Below, one piece after another: positions 23,998-32,792 of a stretch of 64,000 nucleotides of DNA. The DNA comes from Elusimicrobiota bacterium (GTDB lineage: Bacteria; Elusimicrobiota; Elusimicrobia; UBA1565): contig DMEZ01000032.1 of assembly GCA_003450735.1 (NCBI GenBank), positions 12,457 through 76,456 on the forward strand, read 5' to 3'. Made by a program: the position numbers and the translations under genes. Position 1 is the stretch's first letter. Each line of letters opens with the position of its first letter. The notes under the pieces were generated by a model. It was not told the DNA's origin and did no database searches. It was given only the letters and a program-made list of their open reading frames with translations.

Positions 23998-24933
23998 TCA
24001 GCGCTTCCCGCCGGTCTGCGTCTTCTGGAACTCCCCGATGGTGCCCATCACGAGCGGGGCCTTGGTCATGGCCAGGATGAGGTTGGGGTTCATGAGCATC
24101 ATGAGGGCCTCGGGGTTGTTCTCCGCGATCTGCTTGACCATCGCGGGGTTCTTGACCATCGCGCCGACCGACGAGCAGTTCTGCATGACGGTGCTCGTCA
24201 ACTTGCTGCCGAGCACGGCGCCGAGCCCCTCCTGGCTGGACATCGCGCCCTTGAACCCCGACTGGAAGAGCTTGACCCCGACGGGGTCCTTCGTGTCGGA
24301 GAGGTAGTCGGCGAGGGCCTGGGGGCTGCTGCACTTCCTCTGCACCCGGCTGCTCGACATGAAGGCGTCGATGAGCAGCTTGTTGCCGAGCATGACCTCG
24401 ACGACCTTGGGGTACTTCAAGACCTTCACGACCGCCTTGACGAGCAGGGGGCCGGTCGCGCCGATCCTGGCGGCCACCTTGTCTCCCCAGCCGCCCGTGG
24501 CCTGGTCGAGCGCCGCGCTCTCGCTCCGGGAGAGCTCAGGCCCCGGGGCGGGCGCGGGGGCCGCGGGAGGCGGGGCGGGCCGGCGCTCCGCGGCGGGCGG
24601 CGGCACTGCGGGCGCCGCGGGAGCGGGCTCGGGGCGATAGCCCATCGTGGGGGCCGGCGAGGCGGCGCCGGGATCGTCCGTGCGCTCGCGGCCCAGGGCG
24701 GCTCGCGCGTTCAGCTGGGAGGAGAGCTCGGTCTCGCTGCGGGCGGAATCGAACACGCTGGGGCGGGAGGGGGAGGCGCCCGGCTGGGCAGGCTGGACCT
24801 GCGGGGCCGGCGCGGAGCCGCGGCTCTGGGCCATGAGGATGAAGACGGCTCCGGCGCCGGTCAGCCCCATGAGGGCCAGCCCGGCCAGGATGATCCGGTT
24901 GAACGCCGCTTCGTCCTGCTCGGTGCTCGGCAT
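23998..24933 (-). CDS. Unknown single-pass membrane protein with Pro/Ala linker
   Basis: The protein has 311 residues from ATG 24933, chosen because it follows the upstream stop by 2 bases and begins just before a membrane helix (about 13-33). A Pro/Ala-rich linker (about 45-130) leads to a helical C-terminal domain of about 170 residues containing two cysteines in RKCSSPQAL and MQNCSSVGA, and Met-rich ALMMLMNPNLILAM. No family is recognised. It is in an operon with the secreted OB-fold protein upstream, so an envelope role is likely. Confidence 0.7.
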   Translation of the reverse strand: MPSTEQDEAAFNRIILAGLALMGLTGAGAVFILMAQSRGSAPAPQVQPAQPGASPSRPSVFDSARSETELSSQLNARAALGRERTDDPGAASPAPTMGYRPEPAPAAPAVPPPAAERRPAPPPAAPAPAPGPELSRSESAALDQATGGWGDKVAARIGATGPLLVKAVVKVLKYPKVVEVMLGNKLLIDAFMSSSRVQRKCSSPQALADYLSDTKDPVGVKLFQSGFKGAMSSQEGLGAVLGSKLTSTVMQNCSSVGAMVKNPAMVKQIAENNPEALMMLMNPNLILAMTKAPLVMGTIGEFQKTQTGGKR

Positions 24934-24935
24934 GG

Positions 24936-25382
24936 CTATCTCTTGGGGGCCTTCTCCGGGGGCGCGTCGAGGGCCACGACCCCCATCGAGGAGATGGCGA
25001 CGCGGCTGCTGCGCATGGAGGCGCCCGTGAGGATGACCTTGGCCGTCAGCTCGTCGTGGAACACGCGCCCGCTCTGCCATTTCTCCATCAGGTATTGCCC
25101 GCAGGCCTCGATCTCGTCGCCCTGCTTGAAGGAGGGGTAGCCGAAGCTGAAGACCTTGATCTTGCCGGAGCCGTCGTCCACCCAGACCGAGTAGTAGTGG
25201 TTGCCCTTGCGGGAGAACTTCTCGAAAAGGACGGAGGTCTTGCCGGCGATGCAGACGTTCTTGCCGTTGTGGCCCTTGCGGTCCTTCAGAAGGGCGGAGA
25301 TCGAGAGGACCTCCTCGGCGGCGGCGGAGAAAGCCAGGAGCCCCAGGAGACCGACGGCCAGGAGCCCGAAGCGGGTTCTCAT
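24936..25382 (-). CDS. Secreted OB-fold-like protein
   Basis: The protein has 148 residues from ATG 25382. A signal peptide (MRTRFGLLAVGLLGLLAFSAAA) is followed by a beta-rich domain with the look of a tRNA_anti-type OB fold: GKNVCIAGKTSVLFEK, HYYSVWVDDGSGKIKVFSFG and GDEIEACGQY. Exported OB-fold proteins of this kind occur in many bacteria without known role. The start is supported by -10 TATACT and -35 TTGCGA at 17 bp spacing on the minus strand, giving a one-base leader. Confidence 0.72.
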   Translation of the reverse strand: MRTRFGLLAVGLLGLLAFSAAAEEVLSISALLKDRKGHNGKNVCIAGKTSVLFEKFSRKGNHYYSVWVDDGSGKIKVFSFGYPSFKQGDEIEACGQYLMEKWQSGRVFHDELTAKVILTGASMRSSRVAISSMGVVALDAPPEKAPKR

Positions 25383-25389
25383 CGGAATC

Positions 25390-25418
25390 AGTATAACGCC
25401 GAAAACTTCCCCTCGCAA
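25390..25418 (-). promoter_or_regulatory. Near-leaderless promoter of OB-fold gene
   Basis: Minus strand: -35 TTGCGA (25418-25413), 17-bp spacer, -10 TATACT (25395-25390); predicted start 25383, one base before the ATG. No ribosome site is present. Confidence 0.55.
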
Positions 25419-25444
25419 GGGGGCGCGTCAGGCCGGCGGCGCTC

Positions 25445-27115
25445 CTAGATGTAGCGCTTGTAGACCGGCTGATACTGCTTGCTCTTCACGAAGGCCAGCA
25501 TGTCCTTAGGTCGGGGCTCGGTCGCCAGACCCCGCTTGTAGGCCACTTCGGCCGTGGCGGCCGCGATGAGGGCCGACGCCTCGCGGATGCGGGTCAGCGG
25601 CGGGAACAAGCAGCCCTGGGCCAGGTCCTTCTCGGTGGCCATGTCGGCCAGCACCCGGGCCGACTCGAAGAACATCTCGTCGGTCACGGCCGTCGCGCCG
25701 CAGGCCGCGATGCCGAGCCCCACGCCCGGGAACACGTAGGCGTTGTTGGACTGCCCGGAGACGAAGGTCTGGCCCTCGTAGACGGCGGGGGGGAAGGGGG
25801 AGCCGCTCGCGAAGACCGCCTTCCCCTTCGACCAGGTGTAGGCCTCCTGCGCCGTGCACTCGGCCTTCGAGGTCGGGTTCGAGAGCGCGAAGATCACCGG
25901 ACGCGCGTTCAGGCGCGACATCTCCCCCACGACCTCCTGGGTGAACGTCCTGGGCTGCCCCGAGGCGCCGACGAGGATGGTCGGCTTGATGGCCTTCAGC
26001 GCCGACAGCAGGTCCTTGGCCGGGGCGTGCTTGTGCGCGAAGGGCTTCTTGTGCTCGGCGAGGTCCTTGCGGCCGCTCTCGACGAGGCCCTTCGAGTCCA
26101 CGAACCAGCAGCGCTCGGCCGCGGCCTTCCGGGAGAGCCCCTCGGCCTGGGTCGCGCTCATGACGAGCTGGGCGATGCCGGCCGCCGCCTCGCCCGCTCC
26201 GAAGAACAGGATGGTCTGGTCCTTCAGCTTGGCCTTGGTCAGGCGCATCGCGCTGTAGAAGCCCGCCAGCGTCACGCCGGCCGTGCCCTGGATGTCGTCG
26301 TTGAAGGTGCAGATCTCGTCGCGGTACTTGGCCAGGAGGCGGAAGGCGGTGTGGTTGGCGAAGTCCTCGAACTGGAGCAGGGCCTTGGGGAAGACCTCCT
26401 GGACGGCCTGGATGAACTCGTCGACCATCTCGTCGTAGTCCGCGCCCGTGATGCGCTTCTTGCGCACGCCGATGTAGAGCGGGTCCTTGAGGAGGGACTC
26501 GTTGTTCGTCCCGACGTCGAGGAGGATGGGGAGGGTCTGCTCCGGGGGGACCCCGGCGCAGCCGGTGTAGAGCGAGAGCTTCCCGATCGGGATGCCCATG
26601 CCGTTGGCGCCCAGGTCGCCCAGACCCAGGATGCGCTCGCCGTCGGTCACCACGATGACGCGCACGTCCTTCTCGGGCCAGTTGCGCAGGACCTCGCGCA
26701 TGCGGCCGCGGTGGCGCGTGGTGACGTAGAGGCCCCGCGGGCGGCGGAAGATGTGGGCGTAGTTCTGGCAGGCCAGCCCGACGACGGGGGTGTAGATGAT
26801 GGGCATGATCTCGCGGATGTTGTCGATGACCACGCGGTAGAAGAGGGTCTGGTTGCGGTCCTGCAGGCCCGTCAGGAAGACGTAGCGGGCCAGGTCGTCG
26901 GCGGCCTTATGGAAGTTCTCCATCGCGCGCTGGGACTGCTCCTCGATGGTGGTGACGTGGTCCGGGAGGAACCCTTCCAGGCCGAGGCGCTCGCGCTCCT
27001 CGTAGGTGAACGCGGTCCCTTTGTTGATGTCGGGGTCGTGAAGGATGTCGATGCCGCGGCGGTTCGGGCGGATCAGCTCGTCGTGGGCGGCCTTGCGCTC
27101 TGTGTGTCCGATCAT
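25445..27115 (-). CDS. maeA: NAD-type malic enzyme
   Basis: The protein has 556 residues, the length of the large (MaeA/SfcA) class. Conserved pieces are the Tyr-containing YTPVVGLACQNYAHIFRRPR, the GLGDLGANGMGIPIGKLSLYTG segment, metal ligands in FEDFANHTAF and CTFNDDIQGTAGV, and the nucleotide fold FFGAGEAAAGIAQL. It converts malate to pyruvate and CO2 with reduction of NAD(P). The cofactor is inferred as NAD from class only. A GGGGAGGG ribosome site lies 6 bases before the ATG and a TATCAT -10-like element further upstream. Confidence 0.94.
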   Translation of the reverse strand: MIGHTERKAAHDELIRPNRRGIDILHDPDINKGTAFTYEERERLGLEGFLPDHVTTIEEQSQRAMENFHKAADDLARYVFLTGLQDRNQTLFYRVVIDNIREIMPIIYTPVVGLACQNYAHIFRRPRGLYVTTRHRGRMREVLRNWPEKDVRVIVVTDGERILGLGDLGANGMGIPIGKLSLYTGCAGVPPEQTLPILLDVGTNNESLLKDPLYIGVRKKRITGADYDEMVDEFIQAVQEVFPKALLQFEDFANHTAFRLLAKYRDEICTFNDDIQGTAGVTLAGFYSAMRLTKAKLKDQTILFFGAGEAAAGIAQLVMSATQAEGLSRKAAAERCWFVDSKGLVESGRKDLAEHKKPFAHKHAPAKDLLSALKAIKPTILVGASGQPRTFTQEVVGEMSRLNARPVIFALSNPTSKAECTAQEAYTWSKGKAVFASGSPFPPAVYEGQTFVSGQSNNAYVFPGVGLGIAACGATAVTDEMFFESARVLADMATEKDLAQGCLFPPLTRIREASALIAAATAEVAYKRGLATEPRPKDMLAFVKSKQYQPVYKRYI

Positions 27116-27188
27116 GAATCCCTCCCCTCAAACAGGTGGACCGTATGATACCCTATTTGGCAACAGAACGGCCAAAGGCGGAGGGAGC

Positions 27189-28343
27189 CTACGCGAGCTC
27201 TTCGATGAAGGCGATGGCGGCCTTCAAAGCCTGCAGGTCGGGATGGCGGAGGAAATACACGTAGTCGCCCATGGCGACGCTGAACACCTTCGGGAACTCC
27301 AGGTGGGTCCTGAGCATCGGAGCCAGCTCCCGGAGGACGTCCTCATGGGAGCGGCGGTAGCGGTAGCGCGCGCGCCGCGCCACGTGGGCCACGTTGTAGA
27401 GGCGCTCGTAGGGGAAGAAGCTCTCGCTGCGGACCAGCAGGTCGGCCCAGGCCTTGTAGAGGTCCACATCGCACGACCAGTTCATCATGTCGAGCGACAT
27501 GCCGCCCGGGGGCCGCACGTTGATCTCCAGGGCCAGGTATTCGTCGTCCCGGGCGAAGAACTCGAGGTGGAAGAACCGCTCCCGGATGCGGAAGGCCGTC
27601 ACGGCCTTGCGCCCGAGCGCCTCGAGCTTGGGCGGGATGTCCCGCTGGTAGTAATAATGGATGGGCTTCTGCCCCGAGACGATCTCCATGATGCCGGAGT
27701 TCACGACGTGGGAGGCGTAGAAGACGATGCCGCCCTCCCGGTCGCTCAGGCCGTCGAAGGTCATGAGGGTCCCGCCCGCGAAAGCCTCGACGAGGAAGTC
27801 CTTGGGGGGGTAGTCCAGCACGCCGGCGAGCTGCTCCTTGCCGTCCACGCGGAAGATGCGCGCCGCGCCCACGCCCACGTCCGGCTTGAAGATGAGCGGG
27901 AAGCCGTGCTTCCGGGCGAAGGCCCGGATCTGCTCGGCCGAGGAGACGATCTCGCCCGCCGGGGTGGGGATGCCCGCCTGGCGGAAGATCTCCTTCATCC
28001 CGGACTTGCGGCGGTTGAACTCCAGGTCCTCCGGCTTCTGCCCGTAGATGTTGAAGTCCTGCCGCAGGCGCGCCTCGAGGCCCAGCCAGTGCTCCGTCTG
28101 GGAGTCGACGCGGTCGATGCGCCCATGGCGCGAGATCAGGTAGGCCGCCGCACGGAACAGGCTCTCGTACTCGCTCATGTTGTGCACATGGCAGTACTCC
28201 GTCAAGGACTCCTTCAGCGTGCCGCTGAGGGAGTCGACGGGAGCGTCCCCGATGCCCAGGACGCAGGCGCCGGCCTCCTTGAGCGCGGTGCAGAAGCGCT
28301 CGAAGTTCGGGGGGAAGTTCGGGGAGAGGAAGAGGACGTTCAT
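27189..28343 (-). CDS. ATP-grasp domain ligase-like protein
   Basis: The protein has 384 residues. An N-terminal preATP-grasp fold (MNVLFLSPNFPPNFERFCTAL) is followed by ATP-grasp features: FPLIFKPDVGVGAARIF with the ATP-binding lysine, and the metal-binding LALEINVRPPGGMSLDMMN. The family joins a carboxylate to an amine or thiol at the cost of ATP; the substrate is unknown. Its start overlaps the stop of the chagasin-like gene (ATGA), and that gene overlaps the M48 peptidase, so the three form one operon. It might make or modify a peptide or cofactor handled by the others. Confidence 0.85.
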   Translation of the reverse strand: MNVLFLSPNFPPNFERFCTALKEAGACVLGIGDAPVDSLSGTLKESLTEYCHVHNMSEYESLFRAAAYLISRHGRIDRVDSQTEHWLGLEARLRQDFNIYGQKPEDLEFNRRKSGMKEIFRQAGIPTPAGEIVSSAEQIRAFARKHGFPLIFKPDVGVGAARIFRVDGKEQLAGVLDYPPKDFLVEAFAGGTLMTFDGLSDREGGIVFYASHVVNSGIMEIVSGQKPIHYYYQRDIPPKLEALGRKAVTAFRIRERFFHLEFFARDDEYLALEINVRPPGGMSLDMMNWSCDVDLYKAWADLLVRSESFFPYERLYNVAHVARRARYRYRRSHEDVLRELAPMLRTHLEFPKVFSVAMGDYVYFLRHPDLQALKAAIAFIEELA

Positions 28344-29284
28344 CCGGAGACCTCGACGCGGAAGAGTGCGGTCTTCGCCTCGGCGTCCTTGTCCGGCTCC
28401 AGGATGCGCTCGTAGCGGAAGCGCAGTTCGGTCGTCCCGCTCTTCAGCGCCTGGAACGCCCAGACCTCCATCCCGGAAGCCTGCCGGCCGGACGGGGGCA
28501 GATAGTCCGAGGCGGTCTGGCGGAGCAGGGTCCAGTCGGGCTGGCCCTCCAGCTTCCAGCGGCTGCCCGAAGCCTGGTCGGAAGGCAGGCGCACGCGCAC
28601 CTCGCCGCCGACCTTCGCGCGCAAGGGCGCGGCGGGATCGGTGAAAGCCCCCAGGGGGTCCACCCGGAGGAGCCTGCGTCCCTGGAAACGGCCCTTGCGG
28701 TCGAAGTCGAAGCCGATCCACGCGGCCCCGACGTCCGTGCAGGCGCGGCAGCCCGCGCTCAAGCGGTAGAGGAACACGAGGCGCTCGCCTCCGGCGGGAG
28801 AGCTCTGGATGGAGAGGGGCGCCTTGTAGGTCCGGTCGCCCGGCCAGAGAGCCGGCGCGGCGCCCGAGGACGGGAGCAGGACGAAGTCCGGATCGGACTC
28901 CAGTTCGCCCGGCTTCAGCGCGTCCTCGTCGATGTCGATGCGGGGGGGCGTGCCGTTCACCAGCAGGCAGACGCTGTTCTCATTGGCCCGGAAGGGGTAC
29001 ACCGCGTAGGCCGCCCCGATGCGCTCGCCCAGAGTCCGGTACTCGCTCAGCCAGCCCGGCTGGGGCAGGCGGGCCGCGAAGGCCGCCGCCGCCTCGGGGG
29101 CTCCGGCCTTGCGCATCCTCTTGGCGAAGCACCCGGCCTGGTCCTTGACCGCACCCAGGCACGCCGTCCGGGCCTCGTCGAGGAAGCCCGCGGGGGGCGT
29201 CCAGCGCGCCTGCGGCCCGACGGGGAGCGTCTTGGGCGCCGCCCACGCGGGAGCGCAGAGCATCGCCAGAAGGAGGAGGCGCAT
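28340..29284 (-). CDS. Secreted protein with chagasin-like inhibitor domain
   Basis: The protein has 314 residues with a signal peptide (MRLLLLAMLCAPAWA). The middle is unrecognised. The last 85 residues look like a chagasin-family (I42) cysteine-protease inhibitor: a VRLPSDQASGSRWKL loop in place of NxxTGYxW, a SGRQASGMEVWAF loop in place of GxGG, and a final FRYERILEPDK in place of RPWE. The loops are poor matches, so inhibitory activity is uncertain. It is in an operon with an M48 metallopeptidase and an ATP-grasp protein. Confidence 0.6.
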   Translation of the reverse strand: MRLLLLAMLCAPAWAAPKTLPVGPQARWTPPAGFLDEARTACLGAVKDQAGCFAKRMRKAGAPEAAAAFAARLPQPGWLSEYRTLGERIGAAYAVYPFRANENSVCLLVNGTPPRIDIDEDALKPGELESDPDFVLLPSSGAAPALWPGDRTYKAPLSIQSSPAGGERLVFLYRLSAGCRACTDVGAAWIGFDFDRKGRFQGRRLLRVDPLGAFTDPAAPLRAKVGGEVRVRLPSDQASGSRWKLEGQPDWTLLRQTASDYLPPSGRQASGMEVWAFQALKSGTTELRFRYERILEPDKDAEAKTALFRVEVSG

Positions 29285-30411
29285 CAGGCTTTCTTGGCCT
29301 TGCGGCGCTTGGGCGGGGCCTTGGGCTTCTGGGCCAGGCTCTCGGAAGCGGCCTGCAGGCCCGCGGCGAGGATGTCGAGGCCGAATCCCATGCCCGCCTT
29401 CCCCTTCTTGACCATGGGGGCGCTCATCTCGGCCACCGCCTTGCCGAGGGCCGCGGCGCCTTCCTGCAGCTCCTTGAGCTTCTGGGCCGCCGGCTCGGCG
29501 TCGCCGAGGAGCTTGTAGACGGCGGTGTCCAGGTCGAGCCGGGACCGGGCGGGGAAGCCCGCCTCGCCGAGGAGGTCGCAGCGGTAGAAGCGGCTCTCGG
29601 AGAAGAGCTCCAGGGCCCGCACCCGCTTGGGCAGGTTCGGGTGGGTCTTGAACAGCTCGCCCCAGCGGGCGTAGGACTCGGAGAGGTCGGCGTTCTGCTG
29701 CTTGAACTCCTCGAGGTCGATGCGTTCGACCAGCTTGCGCGAGCCGCAGGCGAGGATGAGCAGGGCCTTGCGGGCCGTGTCGATGTCCTGGCAGCAGACG
29801 AGGCCGGCCCGGTCGCAGGTGATCTCCGCGCGCCGCGCCCAGGCCATGAGGGCGAGCCGGGCAGGCAGACCCAGTAGGATGCGCAGGTAGGCGGCCCCCG
29901 GGAATTCCATCCTGCGCAGGGCCCAGACGCCCGTTCCGGCCAGGAAGGCGGCGATGGTGATGTAGAGGGAGTGCTGGGACTTGATGTGCCCCATCTCGTG
30001 GCCCAGGATGAAGGTCAGCTCCCGCTCCTTGCAGAGGTCGGCGGCCGCCCGGGTGACGAAGACGCACGAGCGCTCCGCGTCGGGACCGACGGTGAAGGCG
30101 TTGATGCCCTCGCCCTCGAACACGAAGACGGGGGGGGCGCCCATGTCGAGGGTCTTGGCGCACTGCAGGCGCAGGCGGTCGAGCTCGGGGAACTGCCTGG
30201 CCGACACCCGCACGGCCCCGCCGAGCATCTCGGCCATGTTGAGTTCGAGGACGGCCTCGAGGAACTTGCCGCACAGCCAGTCCACGCCGGGCACCGACTT
30301 GAAGGCCTCCAGCGCCTTGCGGTCGCCGTCGTACTCGTAGTCGGACGAATCGATACCCTTGCGGACCTTCAGGTCCTTGAGCCACTCCGCCGAGTCTTCC
30401 TTGAGTTCCAT
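29284..30411 (-). CDS. M48-family metallopeptidase
   Basis: The protein has 375 residues. The zinc site HEMGH lies in ELTFILGHEMGHIKSQHS, with the third ligand Glu downstream in RRAEITCDRAG. Two hydrophobic segments between these motifs suggest membrane attachment, as in HtpX/Ste24-type enzymes. The C-terminal part ends in a Lys/Arg-rich tail. A GGAGGG ribosome site precedes the ATG. It is divergent from the TatT lipoprotein gene. The substrate is unknown, and co-expression with a chagasin-like protein is notable because chagasins target cysteine rather than metallo peptidases. Confidence 0.88.
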   Translation of the reverse strand: MELKEDSAEWLKDLKVRKGIDSSDYEYDGDRKALEAFKSVPGVDWLCGKFLEAVLELNMAEMLGGAVRVSARQFPELDRLRLQCAKTLDMGAPPVFVFEGEGINAFTVGPDAERSCVFVTRAAADLCKERELTFILGHEMGHIKSQHSLYITIAAFLAGTGVWALRRMEFPGAAYLRILLGLPARLALMAWARRAEITCDRAGLVCCQDIDTARKALLILACGSRKLVERIDLEEFKQQNADLSESYARWGELFKTHPNLPKRVRALELFSESRFYRCDLLGEAGFPARSRLDLDTAVYKLLGDAEPAAQKLKELQEGAAALGKAVAEMSAPMVKKGKAGMGFGLDILAAGLQAASESLAQKPKAPPKRRKAKKA

Positions 30412-30433
30412 GGGGTCCCTCCGCCGGTTGCCG

Positions 30434-30462
30434 TTATCATACTAAACAGTAAATGGTAAAAT
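30434..30462 (+). promoter_or_regulatory. Near-leaderless promoter of the TRAP operon
   Basis: The -35 TTATCA (30434-30439), 17-bp spacer and -10 TAAAAT (30457-30462) predict a start at 30469, two bases before the ATG at 30471. It overlaps the divergent M48 promoter region. Confidence 0.55.
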
Positions 30463-30470
30463 CGCACGCG

Positions 30471-31328
30471 ATGAAACGGGCCTGGCCTCTGCTTCCGGCG
30501 CTCCTGCTTTCCGCCTGCTCTTTGCGCACCCTGGCCGTGCGCACCACGGCTGGAGCGATCGACAACGGGATGCCCGCCTTCTACCGCGAGAGCGACCCGG
30601 ATTTCGCCCGGGAGGCCGCCCCGGCCGAGCTCAAGCTGCTCGAGACCTTCCTGGAGAACGACCCCGCCAACCCCCGGCTCCTGAGGGCGCTGAGCGAGGG
30701 CTTCGTCGGCTACGCCTTCCTCTTTTTGGAGGACGAACAGCCCGAGCGCGCCGCCCTCTTCTACCGGCGAGCCCTCTCCTACGCCCTGCGGCTGGCCGGC
30801 CGGAACGCCGCCTTCAGGGATCTGGACAAGCTTCCGCCCGAGGCCCTGGACTCCGCCCTGAAGGGCGCCGAGATCGAGGACGCGCCCGCTCTCTACTGGG
30901 CGGCCTACGGCTGGGCCGGCTGGGCCAACCTGGCCAAGGGGGACTCCGAGGCCCTGGCCGGCGTGCCCAAGGCCGCCAAGCTGATGACCCGGGCGATCGA
31001 GCTCGACCCCGGCTACCAGTTCGGCGGGGCGGACCTCTGGTTCGGAGTCTACTACGCGGCGCGCCCCAAGATCGCCGGGGGCGACCTGGAGAAGGCCAAA
31101 ACCCACTTCGACGCCGCGATCGCCCGCACCGGCGGACGCTTCCTGAGCGCGAAGGCCCTCTGCGCGAAATACTACGCCGTGGGCGCCATGGACGAGGAGC
31201 TCTTCAAGAGGCTCCTCACGGAAGTCCTGGACGCCCCGGCCGACGCCCTGCCGGAGGCCCGCCTCGCCAACGAGGTCGCCAAGCGCAAGGCGAAGGCCCT
31301 CCTGGAGAAGACCGATGACTTGTTCTAG
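30471..31328 (+). CDS. tatT: TatT-like TPR lipoprotein of TRAP transporter
   Basis: The protein has 285 residues from ATG 30471; an upstream in-frame ATG at 30453 overlaps the -10 element and would lengthen the signal peptide, so I reject it. A lipobox LLSAC gives a lipid-anchored Cys at about residue 16. The body resembles the TatT family of Treponema pallidum (Tp0956), a trimeric TPR lipoprotein that binds the TRAP solute receptor. The next gene is a DctP receptor, overlapping by 14 bases, followed by dctQ and dctM, exactly the TPR-associated TRAP layout. Confidence 0.85.
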   Translation: MKRAWPLLPALLLSACSLRTLAVRTTAGAIDNGMPAFYRESDPDFAREAAPAELKLLETFLENDPANPRLLRALSEGFVGYAFLFLEDEQPERAALFYRRALSYALRLAGRNAAFRDLDKLPPEALDSALKGAEIEDAPALYWAAYGWAGWANLAKGDSEALAGVPKAAKLMTRAIELDPGYQFGGADLWFGVYYAARPKIAGGDLEKAKTHFDAAIARTGGRFLSAKALCAKYYAVGAMDEELFKRLLTEVLDAPADALPEARLANEVAKRKAKALLEKTDDLF

Positions 31329-32310
31329 CGTGTCCGCCGCCCTCCTCTCCCTGCTCCTCCCCGTCGGAGCTTGGGCGGCCGTTCAGATCAAGATCGCGAC
31401 CCTCGCCCCCGAGGGCACCAGCGCGATGAAGACCATGCGCCAGGTGGACGAGGAGGTGAAGGCCAAGACGAAAGGGGCGCTCTCCTTCAAGTTCTACGCG
31501 GGCGGGCGCCAGGGCGACGAGAAGGACGTGGTGCGCAAGATCCGCATGGGCCAGCTGCACGCGGGCGGGTTCACCGGCGTGGGCCTGGGCGAGATCGCCC
31601 CGGAGGTCCGGGTCGTGGACGGTCCCTGGCTGTTCCGGGACAGCCAGGAGGTCGACTTCATCTACGGGCTCTTCGCCAAGGACTTCGAGAAGGCCCTGGC
31701 GGACAAGGGCTACGTCCTGCTCGGCTGGACGGAGGTCGGCTTCGTCTACGTGTTCTCCAAGACCCCCGTCCGCTCCGCCCCGGAGATCGCCAAGCTCAAG
31801 CTTTGGCTCTGGGAGGGCGACCCCATCGCCGAGGCCGCCCTGAAGGCCATCGATGCGCATCCCATCCCGCTCTCCGTGACCGACGTGAACACCTCGCTCC
31901 AGACGGGCATGCTCGACGCGGTGTACGGCCCGCCCCTCTACGTCATGTCCCTGCAGTGGCACGAGAAGATGAAGTGCCTCTTCAAGCTGTCGCTCGCCAA
32001 CGCCTCCGGGGCCGTCCTGCTCTCCAAGAAGCTTTTCGATACCCTCCCGGCGGACCAGCAGGCGATCCTCCTCGAGACCTCCCGCAAGCATCTGCGCAAG
32101 CTCAACGACCTGACCCGGCAGGAGAACGCGGCGGCCGTCGAGACCCTCCGCAAGCAGGGTTTCACCGTGACGACCGCGTCCCGGTCGGACGCCGCGGTCT
32201 TCGACGCCGCGGGCGTGAAGGCGCGCCGGGCGCTCGTCGGGAAGATGTACTCCGCGGACTTCCTGGACCGCGTCGAGAAAGCCCTCGCGGAGCGCCGCGC
32301 CAAGAAGTGA
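31315..32310 (+). CDS. dctP: TRAP transporter solute-binding protein (DctP/TatP)
   Basis: The protein has 331 residues. A signal peptide (about 1-22) is followed by a DctP-family receptor starting VQIKIATLAPEGTSAMK, with the typical VRKIRMGQLHAGG, DGPWLFRD and TDVNTSLQTGMLDAVYGPP segments. It binds an organic acid or other ligand and hands it to the membrane subunits. The usual arginine that pairs with a carboxylate ligand is not obvious to me, so the ligand is open. The gene overlaps the tatT-like gene by 14 bases. Confidence 0.92.
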   Translation: MTCSSVSAALLSLLLPVGAWAAVQIKIATLAPEGTSAMKTMRQVDEEVKAKTKGALSFKFYAGGRQGDEKDVVRKIRMGQLHAGGFTGVGLGEIAPEVRVVDGPWLFRDSQEVDFIYGLFAKDFEKALADKGYVLLGWTEVGFVYVFSKTPVRSAPEIAKLKLWLWEGDPIAEAALKAIDAHPIPLSVTDVNTSLQTGMLDAVYGPPLYVMSLQWHEKMKCLFKLSLANASGAVLLSKKLFDTLPADQQAILLETSRKHLRKLNDLTRQENAAAVETLRKQGFTVTTASRSDAAVFDAAGVKARRALVGKMYSADFLDRVEKALAERRAKK

Positions 32311-32792
32311 TCGCCACCCTCGAGAGGGGCCTCCTGGCCCTCGAACGGATCCTGCTCTCGGCCCTCCTGGTCGTTCTGGTGGCCTTGAGCTTCCTGCAGG
32401 TCGTCCTGCGCGGGGGCTTCTCGGCCGGCCTGCCCTGGGCCGACGTCTTCCTGCGCCACCTCGTCCTCCTCATCGGCTTCCTGGGCGCCGGCGTGGCCGT
32501 CGCGGAAGGCAAGATGTTCTCCTTCGACGCCGCCTCCCACGTCCTGAAGGGGCGCCTGCGCCGGGCAGCCGCCCTCCTCGTGAACCTCTTCGCGGCGGCG
32601 GCCTCCGCCGCCCTGGCCTCGGCGGCCTGGCGCTTCTTCCTCGACGAGTACCGCGCGAAGGGCGTCCTCTTCGAGGCCTTCGGCGTCTGCGTGCCCCAGT
32701 GGGTGTTCGTGGCCTGCGTCCCCTTCGGCTTCGCGCTGGTCGCCCTCCACCACCTGCTCCGCGCCGCCCAGCCCGCGGAGGAGGAGCGGTGA
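32307..32792 (+). CDS. dctQ: TRAP transporter small membrane subunit DctQ
   Basis: The protein has 161 residues with four predicted membrane helices. The GTG start at 32307 overlaps the dctP stop (GTGA). The helices (about 15-33, 48-66, 85-105 and 128-148) and the LPWADVFLRHLVLLIGFLGAG segment fit the DctQ family. It couples the receptor to the large permease subunit encoded by the next, overlapping gene. Confidence 0.88.
   Translation: MIATLERGLLALERILLSALLVVLVALSFLQVVLRGGFSAGLPWADVFLRHLVLLIGFLGAGVAVAEGKMFSFDAASHVLKGRLRRAAALLVNLFAAAASAALASAAWRFFLDEYRAKGVLFEAFGVCVPQWVFVACVPFGFALVALHHLLRAAQPAEEER

Noticed and set aside
28340..30385. A single 681-residue reading frame joining the chagasin-like gene with upstream sequence
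   Set aside because: The upstream part is a frame-shifted shadow of the M48 peptidase; the real start is ATG 29284 with a signal peptide.
30453..30470. ATG 30453 as start of the TatT-like gene
   Set aside because: It overlaps the -10 TAAAAT element, and the lipoprotein signal is complete from ATG 30471.
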